Source: Klebsormidium nitens
Lineage: Eukaryota; Streptophyta; Klebsormidiophyceae; Klebsormidiales; Klebsormidiaceae
Direction of reading: 5' to 3'
DNA length: 53,844 nt
NCBI GenBank assembly: GCA_000708835.1
Contig: DF237479.1
Span: forward strand, 4,258 to 58,101
Within the stretch, counting starts at the first letter, position 1, and the number at the start of each line of letters is the position of its first letter. This document shows positions 22,742 through 34,299 of the stretch, in pieces. The notes beneath the pieces are model-generated. The model did not search any database. It saw nothing but the letters and a program-made list of their open reading frames with translations, and was not told the origin of the DNA. Position numbers and translations under genes: made by a program.

Positions 22742-25700
22742 ATGGCGCCGGGAACAGGGGCTCCTCTGCTAATTTTCCAGTGCCAGCACTGTAATGCAAT
22801 CCTGGGAGACTCCTTATCTTTGGTGGCCACAGACGAGGAGCTGAGGACTATCACACTGCGAGGTGAGCGTCAATTTTGGCTCCAATGCCAATAGTGGCTG
22901 GCATGGTTTGCTCAATGCCCCGACTTTTCAATAAGCTTGGGGCAGTGTAGTTTATATGCAGGAAGTGTTTGCGCATCTGGAAGACTTCAAGTCACTGAGT
23001 TGCAACAAAAGCTGACACCACGCCTTCTTTTATGGTGCATAATCATGCACAGCTCTGTCAGTGATCTTGTTTCATTCTTTGCTTCGGCTTATTCAAAGCT
23101 GTGACACATACTTACCCTCCTCCTTTCTCCGGCAGGCGCATCATCGATCGTTATTCTAGAGGAGCAGCCTCGCACCTATGAAGAGGGCAAAGCAGCTGGA
23201 AGGTATGCTGGCTTAGACATCAGCTCTATAATCAGCTCTATAAGTGCCCTGGCTGTCAATTGTCCAAGTAGGGAGGTCTTTGGGTGTGGCTCCTCGCAAT
23301 TGCGGCTTACAACCCTGCTGGGGCTACTAAAAGAATGCAGGCGAAGTTTTTGAGGTTATGATTTCTCGAGGATGCCCCCCAAGCTCGCTTCTGATATGAG
23401 GATTGATGCATGATGGCAGTACCGCCTATCCCTGCTCCAAGGCCCAAGTCCCTGTCGTTCAACATCAGCCTCCTTGTTACTGAAGGACTTTTTCATTTGC
23501 CCAAGGAGCCAATTCGAAAGTTACTGTGCATGCTTTGGGCTCTATGGAGGAGCCCTTTCCGCAAAGCTGAGAAGCTGTTCCTTGTTGCAATCTTGGAGGG
23601 CTGTGACAACACGCAGCCTCAGACCTTCCAGCCAAGGCTTCAATGTTTGCCTTGACTCCACTCGAGACAGCGTCTGTTCCAAACTACATGTTTGTGTTTT
23701 CCTCCTCATGTCTCCAACCGATTCAAGCATCCGCAATTGTGCCTCCTGCAGTACCTTCCTGACTATCAAGTGCAAGAGCTGTCGAACGGACGTCGGCGGT
23801 GTCTTCATCACCACCCCTCGGAACCTGGACGGCATCAGGTGCGTCAACCATTCCTCCTTTCCTGTGTTGATGTCATCAGCGTCTGCCCGAAAGCCTTGGC
23901 TTATGAAAACCAGCAATCCATGTTTCGCCCTATAAACGAACTCCTCTATTTAGTATGCGCACAACATCCACTTGTGTGAACTGTAGAGGTCAGTTTAAAG
24001 CTGTCTGATCAAATCACAACACCCCATCTTTCGGGGGGATTTTTGCTAATCGAGTTTTGGCAAGCGCCAGTGAGGCCCTAAAAGCGCAGGTCTCCACAGG
24101 GCTTTCATCGATTTTCATTGACTGTCTCTTCTCGTTTATCAAAGGCTTTGCCTTCTCTGCACTGCAGGGATCTTCTCTCACTTGACGCCCAGAAAATAAG
24201 CAGGTGAGAGACCACGATTCTCACCAGTTAACTCCTGTCCCTACTTGATGGATGGCAGTGCCATTCGAAGTGGCAAAACCTTCGAAGGCTTCTAACTAAG
24301 CTGATCTGTGATATTGGCGCTTTCATGGGGAGGGGTTCAGCATGCTCAGATCCAATCCTCTTTCCCATCTCGTCCAGGCGAATTTTTTGTAAGCAATGTT
24401 GGCAGATCATTTACTAGTATTTGGGTACAGGAACTGCAAATCTCATTCCAGTGACAACAAACGTATGTTGGATTTTTCAATTCGAAAAATGCGAGACCGC
24501 AGCAGCGCTTATTCTTGCTTGCAGTTACGCCCTGGGGTCCCCTGAGGTGCTCGCCTCCGCTCCAAATGACGCCCCCGCCCCCCCAGCCATACTCGACCCT
24601 TTCACCAGCTCTGCAAAGATTCTGCGGATGGAGTCGGAGCTTCTCAAGGTAAGGCGCTCTTCGTCTTTTGGGCTTTCGGCAGAAGACTTTTCATGTTAAT
24701 TATAGGAATACGGTGTGGAATCTTCGGCCTTACACTCTTCGTTTACTCGAAGGCACCCGTCGCAGCAGAAACGGGTCTCTCGGTTATGCCGCTTTCACAG
24801 AAGTGGTAGTTCCGGTGCATCGAGCGGCTCGGCTTTCAAGAAACATGTCAAGGGTTGTTCCCTTTCGAGTTGCTCTGGTTTTCGGACCTTCTTCATTTCA
24901 AAATTTTTCGAAAAAGAGCTGCTTACCCCTCAGAACGTCCATTTTAAGATGAACTTGACGGGTCTGATCAATCACAGACGCATCATATTCGACATCATAT
25001 TCAAGTCTTGGCCTCTTCGTCTTTCGTATGCATTGAATCAGGCTGTCAGGTCGAACTTTGAATAAGCCTTTGCCGAATACCATCATGACTCCCCTTCCTT
25101 CGGTTCAAACAAGGTCTCATTTCGTTCTCGACTAAGGACTATATATCATAATGCTTAGACGAAAGGTCGGAGGTTTGCGGCTTCTGCATTTGGAAGAAGG
25201 GGACACAGTTCGGGCGTTCTCGTTACAGAATTTTGATCAGTCCCGTGGCCTCTCCTGTTTTCTTCGTTTTGCCGCACCTCACATTCTGTCTCTACCCAAA
25301 AATCGTCCCTTTCCTCTACGTCAAAGCTTTGTCCTCTTTTTTGCTGCGGTCTGGATCAGAGAATCAGAAATCAGAGGGTAAAACCTTGACGTCGATAACA
25401 TCTCCTACATTTCCTAGGTGAAAGAATTGATGCCTTCTGCCGTGCTTCGATTCTGTTTGCTTTTCAATGCTGATAGACGTATCCCGTCCTTACTTTGCAT
25501 GTTCATTCGGGAGCCTTGGCGTCCCATAAGATCATTTTCTCGCGCTCACGCTTGTCCCTTGTCACCCCTTGACGTGGCCGTCGAAAGGATCGGTCCTTCC
25601 GCCACTTCTTACTTCAAAAACAGCCTCTCCGTTCTTTGAAAAGCAGACTCTCCTTCTGGTAGGTCAACTTGACTCCTTCTGTTTCGGGCGTTGGAAGACA

Positions 25701-26562
25701 TGACCCCTTGCACGTCAGGCACTGAGAATCTGCTTTCTGTAGGTCGAGAACATGATCTTGCTCCACAGCGAGCGGCTCGACCAACTAGAAGGGGCGGGAC
25801 GGGACTTGCCATCCACCGCAGGGGACGAAGAAACGAACGACCGTCGCGGTGAGGGCCTCGAAGGAGGAGCGCAAGCGATGGAAGAGGCCAAAGTGGCACA
25901 AGGAACAGGTGAGATGTCATTCCGGTCGCTTGTAGCTTGTAGCTGTCTTCATCTTGTCTGATTCCGAGACGGGTTGGACTGGAGTATGTTGACCGCAAAA
26001 GGGCTATGCAGTGACTGGTCTCTCTTGAGCAACGACCTGGGTGCTCATTACCGAAGCAGATGAACTAGGATCTGGCATCTGCTTCCACAGTCACGTTGCG
26101 GATTCTTCTCTTGACATTGTTCGCCGCACTCCGGAGGCGTCTTGGTAGTCGTTCAATCGCATGCCCTCTTAGCAACTCGCACGCCCAATGAGTTTGGCCT
26201 GAAGTCTTTCGAGGCAACTATTTCTGCCTGATCAAGAATCAGAAGCGGGAGGGTTGTTGGCGAGATGCTATGATGAGTATATCTGGTCCAGATTGCTATC
26301 ATATTGCAAAAGTTCATCTGCAGCGTTGTCTCGATGCGGCACTCCATCAGACTTGATCTGAGTGTCCCCATTTCAATAGAAACTCTTGACGAGAACACTC
26401 CTGCCCGTCACAGGTCAACCTGATGGCCGGCTCGAGAACCCCGTAGCACTAGGGGAGCCAGGTTCTAAACCTGAATTGCATCCTGCTGGCCGTGGCAAGA
26501 GAGGGTTAGAAGCGGACGAGTTGCCATTGACAAGACAAAGACGAAAAGGCACACGTGCATGA
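22742..26562 (+). CDS. Mis18 centromere/kinetochore assembly protein
   Basis: Seven exons: 22742-22862, 23136-23202, 23752-23838, 24168-24203, 24525-24648, 25743-25908, 26414-26562. Phases close to 249 residues. The Yippee-like Mis18 fold is visible: FQCQHCNAILGDSLSLVA (Cys14, Cys17), then TIKCKSCRTDVGGVFITTPR (Cys69, Cys72), NLDGIRDLLSLDAQKISSYA and LGS. The paired CxxC motifs bind zinc in the family, and the spacing and the GDSLS and TPxNLD motifs match. A Leu-rich helix follows (ILRMESELLKVENMILLHSE), as in the Mis18 C-terminal coiled coil, then a charged, probably disordered tail ending basic (RQRRKGTRA). Mis18 licenses centromeres for CENP-A/CENH3 deposition. No partner protein is encoded nearby. 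The last two exons rest on phase and splice sites alone. Confidence 0.9.
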
Positions 26563-27748
26563 CTAGGATTGTTGACTCGTAAATGCATGCGTCAATCTAT
26601 GGCATACGTTGAGATTGTATTGAGGTGTTTGTTGGCACTGCGCACAGCGACAGTAGCGCACCTTCAATGGACTTGTAGTCACAAGATAAACGAATTCGAG
26701 CCCATACTGGTACTGATGGTCCTACAGATCCATTGTAAGAGCACTGCTACAGCGGAGCACCCATGTTTGGCACTCAGGTGCGCATGGTTCGTATACGGTT
26801 TAGTGCTAGCTTTGATCTTTGTCAACTCACAATGTGATTATTGGTCGGACCCCGGCATGACATAAACGGTTTGACGATGCAAGTTGATGCACGCGAGAAA
26901 TTACCGTCAGAATAAATCACTAGTACCTAGCCAAACTTTTAGGTAGAACGGTTTGCTTGAGGTGGTGCATGCCTCAATGGGCAAATATGCACTACCGGTA
27001 ATAGGCACGACGTACCTACCCCTACCAGGACATCGCAAAATGTTGCAAGCTAGCTTGTTCAATGCTGCCAAGTTTTGTAACTTGTAAGCAACTGAGGGGC
27101 ACAGCTTTTGAAACATCGCTGTCAAAGCACTTCTACGGTGGCCAGCCATTTGAAAGCTTCGAGTCGAGCCACCAAGTCAGGCTTGACTCTCGAGAAGCTC
27201 CGAAAAGGCATTGGTCATCACTGATGAGGTAGCATGTACGTCATGTTAGTCATGTTGCTTTGTTGTTAGTAACTGCTTGGTAACTAGCTATAGAACATTT
27301 TTTGATGAAGCCCGAACTCCGAAATTGCTTGTTTCTGCGCCATGGGCCCAGGTGCCCGGCTAAGCGTGTACTAATAGAAGTGACCATCACTCATATCCAC
27401 GCCGTCCGCGATCAAAGTCCTGATGTCATCGACGGCTGACAACGAAAGTAAGCTTCCGGACCATCTCTTCCTTATTCTTCCCCTTGGCCTTGCAATACTG
27501 TGCACTGCTGCCACTGCACTGCACTCGATCTGCAGACTCGGAGCAAAGTTGGAGCAGCTCATGCAGCTTTGGACCTGGTGAATGCGTCGCTGCCAGGGCC
27601 AGTGGCAGGGGCTCATTTGTAAGGGATGGCAGCTCATTCGGAGCTTCCAGCTTGAGAGGAGGGGTCCTGGAAGCTCCATCAGAGCAGGAAGGGTTTTCTG
27701 GTCGTGCACGCCCTCAGAGCTGGATGTTCAAGTCCTAACCAGCTAGTC
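26563..27748. other. intergenic region between Mis18 and the NEMP gene
   Basis: No recognisable exon, RNA gene or repeat. It should hold the 3' end of Mis18 and the promoter of the NEMP gene; no specific element was assigned. Confidence 0.4.
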
Positions 27749-30700
27749 ATGGCTTCTTTTTCTACACTCGTCCTATTTCTGACGTTTGCACTTGCAAGTG
27801 GTGCTTCCCCTCTGAATGGCGCTTCGCACGAAATTTCGTCAGGTAAGACAATCCTTTCATTCCATTGCTAGCACCCGCGATAAATGCAGCAAAGAACTGT
27901 AAACAAGTCCCATGCAGCTTTTGGTCGTTTGCCTGATGAAGGGTGGTTAATTGCATGGTAGGTGTGTTTATTGGCAAGGTGGAATCTTTGGTTCTCTGTC
28001 ACAATTCGCGATGGTCATATGACACTCGTGTGATCTTGACGAGGTCTGGCTGCGTCTGCCAGCTTGCATTTCTTATGAACTCCTCGTTTAAGCATGGGGC
28101 ATCGTTCGGTGCAAGGCCGCGCCCAAGCCTCTTGCAGCTTCCGTCATTCGTTGAATATTGCAAATAAAGCGCCTCTCGTCTTGTTTGGGAGTTCACATAT
28201 TTTCAAATGCATGATTAAAAGATTACTGTGATCACCTTTTGTTCGCTCTTGGCAAAACTGTGCTTTAAAGAGGATATATAAAGCACTTTGTTCAAGAGCT
28301 TTCTTGCACAGAACACCATTGGCAAATGAGTAGAAGATGGATATAGCCATTCGCTCCGCTGTCCAGGGAAGGACAACTGATTCTTCGCTCCGACAGTGGG
28401 AATACAGAAGCAGAACAAACATGAACAGTGAATGCTCAGCCGCCAACTCTCTCTTCTTTGCAGAGCTGCGACCCGGCGAGGACGCCACTCTTGTCTTGCC
28501 GGCACGCGTTCGCATTACCCCCAAATGGCGCATCCTCCACCCTCACAAAGCCTTCTCTGTGGTGCACGTGAATATCTCAGCAGGGCCTTCAGTCAAGGCC
28601 GAGTACTGTCTGCACCAGAATGAGTCGCTTGAGGCTGGCTCGTGCGTGGCATGGGGGGCAAAGTCAGGGCTGCTCCTGAAGGGCATCCCGAGGGTGGAAA
28701 CAAAGTCGCCGTTCGAGCCTGCGTTCCTGGACGTGAACACGAGCGCAAAGGGCTTGGCGGGGAAGCATGCGACGGTGGCGGTCACTGAAGGTACGCTTGC
28801 AGTAGGACATTCGTTTGTCTCTTACTTGGAAGACAATTTTGAACTGGAATGTTTTTCCGCAAACTCAAGATAAAACTTTGGTTCTGGAATGCTCCATGCG
28901 CAGGCTTCTCGCTGCACAGTCTCACCTTCAGTGTGTCGGGCCACCAACCGCTTCCACGAAGCTTTCCAAGTCCCAAGTTTTGACCATCCAAAAGTCAGTT
29001 ACCCTGTTCCCAGAGTCTCTCAAGTTTTAGGAGCTCCCCCTTCACAAAGCAGACTGTAGCCCCACCACGTCAATCTGGTCTAGCCTGCGCTGCTGCTATG
29101 GAATATCAGATCAGAGGAATCTCCTGATCAAACTCAACTATTTTTAACGTCAAAACTTTTTCAGGTTCGCCTGACGGTTCTCGTTGTCTCAGATTCCTCC
29201 TGATTAGCCAGCTCGGCTCGTATCCGAGCAGACTGACTTTCTTTTATATGGTGTGTCATGTCCCGTTCTTTTCTACAAGGTCCCTTTCGATTCAAATTTT
29301 ACGTGTTTGACCCTTGGCTCAGTGAACGGTGATCCTCCTTAGCAGCGCAATCCATAGAAGTATTGAATAGAACTTCTCGATTCCAAAACGTGATCCGGAG
29401 TTCTCGCTCCTTCATAACCCCAAACCCTTCCACTTCTCCCCCTGCAGACTTCCAGCCGCACCGCCTCATCTTCTTCCTCCTCGGCCATGCGTTCCTGCTC
29501 GTAGCGCCACTTGTCAGCACCTCACTGGCGTTCTACTACGGCTCCGGCATGATGTTCGGCGTCATCCTGGTCGCCGTTTTTATTGCTTTCCAGATGAGCC
29601 GCCTGCTGCCCGTCAACCGCAAGAAGGCCTGGAACGCACTCATCCTCGGCTCCATGGTGAGGGCGGCTTCTTTCTTGTCTCTTTGTTCCATTCTTTGGTT
29701 TCGTTTGATTCTCCCTTCACCTACCTTCGGCTCTCCTCTCATTCATCCTTGTCGTTGGGAAGTGTACTCCCAGCTGGTTGTCAGCTGGAGGATTGAGTAT
29801 TCACATCCAGCCAACAAAAGCGGTCTCTGAAGCTCTTCAAGTAGTGATGGCACAATTTGGGTGATACCTGGGAAACTTTGGTCCTGTGGTGAACATAATG
29901 GGACTTTCAAGGATTTCATATGTGGCCCTCTTGCTTTTTTCTGCATCAGAAAACGGGACCCTTTGGCCTGCTTTTGACAGAAAACGATGCCCGTCAGTAT
30001 ACTCAAGCAATGGCTATGCCGCTCCATACCTGAAATGGGAGGGTCTGTGACGTGTGCCCATTGATAGGCCACCCGGCAACACCCGCCCGGGAGTTGCGGA
30101 CCCTTTCGTGGCGGAGCTTCCGCGAAGGATGCACGTAGACGTTGCTACAAGAGCGGGGCCCCGATTGCCCCCTCGAGAATCGAGACTCCAGATTCGTAGA
30201 GAAACACAACCTGCATCTTTAAACCTCACGTGATGCAATTCTGAAGGCCTGGACTTTTGTTGCAGCTTGGTTTGAGCACCATGGTGTGGGACAGCATCCA
30301 GAGCCTCTTGGTCGGGGCGCTGCGGAACCTCGGGCTGGATCAAGGAGCAGAGACACTGGTGAGTCGCCGGTCGATGTATTCTATTGTCAAGATTTTATCA
30401 GGTGACCATTACAATCTGCGCTTTCCTATTCGATCACACATGTTAGATGAAACCGTTCGGAATGCAGTAGGTGGTGGCCTCTTGTCACCAGGTGCGTAGA
30501 CGGTCTCGTTTAGCAGCCAGCTTTCAAAAAGCGTCACAGGATTACGCTTCTCGAGTTCAGCTCGAAGCTCGCTCCTAGTATTGCGTGACGTCTTAGTGGA
30601 CAGAAGAAGTGACCCGGAGGAAATCTGCATTGATGAGAAAGAGAGCGGAACTCAATTAAATGTCGACACAGGCAGGTTCTCCTCGACAGGCCTCGATGCG

Positions 30701-33247
30701 CAGTTTTAGAAACCTGCAATTGATTTTACTGACTGCTTGGGAAGAGCAGGCCCTTTTCGTCTTTTTTTGATCTGCGGGCCTCATTCATTTTCTTCGTCGT
30801 CCCTTCAACATCCAGTTCGCTAGACTGACCCGTTTCTTGATCAAAAGCCCTGCCAGTGTCTTGACCTCTGGAACTGCACATGTAATACCCTCGTTCGTCC
30901 CGGCCTCTTCCGCTATTGTCCTCAACACAAATGCCCTCAGGGTGTCTTTATCAGTCACCAAGAACGTGCTCCTTGAGCATCTCGACAACGAGCTGGGAGA
31001 ACGATATGACACCTGTCAGCACGTCAACCTGACCCGCGGTTCCTCTGCAGGTCTTCCCCTTCGCGGTCTTGATCGTGCTGCTCATTGGCGCGTTCCTGGG
31101 GTTCTGGCTCGTTCGAAAGTTCGTTTTGGACGCGACGGGCAGCCCGGACAAGGACACGGCGACCTTCGTGGAGTGGGCCATCAAGCTGACGGCGTTCCTC
31201 ATGCTGTTTCTGGTGAGTTGTTCTCTCTGTGAACCCTTTTCCCCTTCTGCTTTCTTCAAGTCCTTTTCTCCTTCTGGCGAGTCGTTCTCTTTGTGAGTCC
31301 TTTCTTTTTCTGATCGGTCTTTGTCGCTCTCGGTCTCTTTCTCTTTCTGGTGAGTCTTTTGGAGAGAGACCTCGCTTTTGACACCCCGTTTTAGCTCCAC
31401 TTGGGTCATGGAAGCGCGAATCTTCTCTGTTCACAGGATATTCCTACTGTATGAGCTTCACCGAAACACTCTCATTTGCTTCGTCTAGGAGGCCCATGCT
31501 TATGAAGATTATATAGTAAGTGCAGCAGTCCGCATCATTGGGTGGGGAAACCTGCAAAGAAAACCTCTGGTCCAGCTTCTGAGAAGGGAGCGCTCTTTCC
31601 GAACGCCGTCTTCATCGACTCTCCGTAAATTCGGAACCCCTACTGAGCGCTTGAGAACGATCTCTTGCGGGCTATAATAACGCGCTTATTGAGCTTGTCG
31701 AGCTTATTAAGTTCTCTGTTAACGCATCTTCCGTGTCCGTTTTCCAGAACGGGTCTCCAATGATGCAGTTGACGTGATCGATTAACAGTACAAGTTTTGT
31801 CTTTGCGACTTCGGTTGACATCTTCATGCCAGTCAGGGGACAGTTCCGGACATTCGGAACCGTATACTGCTTATGCCGAAATCGATACCCCTCCAGAACC
31901 AGGGAAGGGCTACAACAAGAAACCTCGACAAGCGTGCTTATTTCCGGGTCTGCCGTGACGTTGCCGAAGGCCACTGATCCGTCGTATCGTTCTTCACGCT
32001 TTGCTTCCGTCCTGTTGTTGCTATATCCTGAATTATACATCAAGCTTCGCCCACACTGTCGCCGTTCAGGTTCCTTCCTGCATCAGACTTATGTATGTTA
32101 CGACGGTAGTATGCGCTGATGTTGTCCGGAAGCAAGCTGCCACTTCAGATTCAAATCTTTGCTGATGCTCACACGTTCACAGTGTGAATTGTTGCATGCA
32201 GAGTTCGAACGATTGGGTCTTTCAGATCCTGTTGCCCCTCTCCGGAGTCGTGACGATCTGGGGTTACAAAATTGTGCGGGCACGCCTCAGCAAAGCACCA
32301 GAGGAGCCAGGAATATCAGACGAGTAAGCGTTCTCACATCCAAACCCTTTGCTGAACACGTGGATCCGTCCGCGCTTTCTCTAACATCTAGTGGTCGCTC
32401 GAGAAACTCTGCCGTTCATACATCTCGACACGTCGGATTTTGTCCATATAGTGTGCGCTTTTTATGCTGGTTTTTTGGATGCTCAATTCCACTTCCCGTT
32501 TGTGATTGGACCGCAGAATGCTCATCTGTTGCGGGGTCGTGGTTTTGGCGAAAATCCTATCAGAGGGTAGATGGGATTGATCCACCTCGAAATTGACCGT
32601 GCAGCTGATACATGTCGATTACAACCGTTTGAATTTTTGAATCCGAGCTCAACGACTGGATGAAAGCATTGCGATCCGCACAAGGGTTTTGGGTCAAAAG
32701 CTTTGAGCCTGACGCGGTCCGGTTCTGTTGGGCGGTTATCAATGATGTACGGAGCATCTATCAGTAATTACGTTCACATTACAATCCACATCCGGCAGCA
32801 ACGGAGAACGGATGACATGGTGCTCTCTGAAAGGCTGGATTTATGTTGTCCCGCTTCATATCGTACAGCTTGGACGAGATGGAGATAGACGTCAGAACGC
32901 CTTCCCCATCGTTTGACACGTGGCAGCAGCGGAAGCGCGAGCACCGGCGCAACTCTGCCTCTAGCGACTTGGACATCGACCACACCGCGTTCCCATCTAG
33001 TTTCCAGACGCCGGATAAAAGCAAGCTTCACTCGGCGAGAGAAGTCGAGGAAGTGTCGCGGCAGCTTACGGAGAAAAGTCTTGCGGATCTGATGAAAAGC
33101 CCGCAGTTTACGGAATGGTTGTCTTCGAAGGCCACGGATAGGATACAGGTGTCGCCGTTGTCGGCGCGAAGAAACAGGACACCGCAGGAGATAGAGAAGA
33201 CAGCGAGCGAAGGCGACAGTATTGTGACGAAGCTGAAGTTCTGGTAG
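27749..33247 (+). CDS. NEMP / PNET2-like inner nuclear membrane protein
   Basis: Eight exons: 27749-27842, 28464-28790, 28904-28930, 29448-29656, 30266-30358, 31051-31212, 32202-32323, 32869-33247; 470 residues with closed phases. The 27-bp exon is the least certain. Residues 1 to about 22 form a signal peptide (MASFSTLVLFLTFALASGAS). A luminal domain (about 32-149) is followed by clustered membrane helices: LIFFLLGHAFLLVAPLVSTS, MMFGVILVAVFIAFQMSRLL, VFPFAVLIVLLIGAFLGFWL, and a further one around VFQILLPLSGVVTIWGY. A hydrophilic tail (345-470) follows, rich in Ser/Arg and ending IVTKLKFW. This order (signal peptide, lumen, helix bundle, nucleoplasmic tail) fits NEMP1/TMEM194 and plant PNET2, which sit in the inner nuclear membrane and influence chromatin organisation. 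The first donor of the 31051-31212 exon is followed by two similar CTTCTG-G(T/C)GAG blocks, at 31277 and 31350. Tandem with Mis18. Confidence 0.85.
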
Positions 33248-34299
33248 GAGGACTTGTGCAGGTAAAAGCCGTTATAAAGTGAAGGTTCGTTTGGAAGAGT
33301 CCAAAGTTGCCTGCTAGGATACATAAGCGGTCTTGGTTGTGTGCTATGGAAGGTCAAGCGGATGGCAAATACTTGCTCCATGGTCTAGGTGGTTCCTTGT
33401 TTGTGACCAGATAGGGTCTGGGCGACGGTCCGTAGTAGCACTCTGTATTAGGGTCTACGGCATTCATGTAAGGTAAATTTTGGCAACAAGAAGGCCTGCA
33501 ACTTGGTAGGGGTTGACAGTAATAGGAACGAATTTGGAGATCAGAATTTACACGTTGCCATGTCGGTCATACCCTGCTATGACCGACCATGGTTGGCTCA
33601 AGGCAAATGATTGTAAGTGACCGAGCCGGAGCAAGTGTCTGCAGATGTTTCGTTGTCGACTCACCATGACTGATATTGATTTATTTTTTAAGCATGGATC
33701 TTCGGATAGTGCTGCAGCATGCAGTCGATCAGGCCCGGCAGTAATTGAAATAGATAGTTGCAAGAATGCTGGCACGCGGCAGATAGGCAATCGGTAAGGC
33801 ATTCTGACTATCAGGCCCATCAGGCTCTTGACAATTAGTACGTCTGCGACTATAACATGTATCGACAACAATAACATTGATATTATAATGGCCGGGCGCG
33901 CACCATGTATGTAGTCACGCCCGCGCATGTATTCAACACAATTCAACATCAGCTCAAATGATCGCGCAGCACGTTCAAAACTAAGCTGGCGTACACTGAT
34001 GTGCATGCGGGTTATACTAAGCGACGGTACAGTATGATTACACCATGGGTTGCAATTCAAATCAACGCAGGGGGTGCATGGATTGGTTCGAACGAGCCGG
34101 GTCCGCCGGCATGCAAAGTACATGTACATATGTCTCCTGCGATTCAGCATCCCATCGTGGTTAAGCGGATTTATGGAAGTACCGTCTCGATTCCTTGAAA
34201 TCTAGAGCTCCTCAATAAATGTGGCATCGAATGTTCTCGTTGACTCTAGACGAAGGTCATTTGACGGCTCGGGGACCAGTACGCAAAAATGCCAGCGAC
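33248..34299. other. convergent intergenic region
   Basis: This lies between the stop codons of the NEMP gene and RimM-UAP. A 200-codon frame at 33548-34150 (-) exists but is Arg/Ile/Met-rich and resembles no family; I treat it as chance. No repeat was seen. Confidence 0.4.

Noticed and set aside
33548-34150. 200-codon minus-strand open frame between convergent genes
   Set aside because: No domain, odd composition, no splice context; it lies where two 3' untranslated regions should meet.
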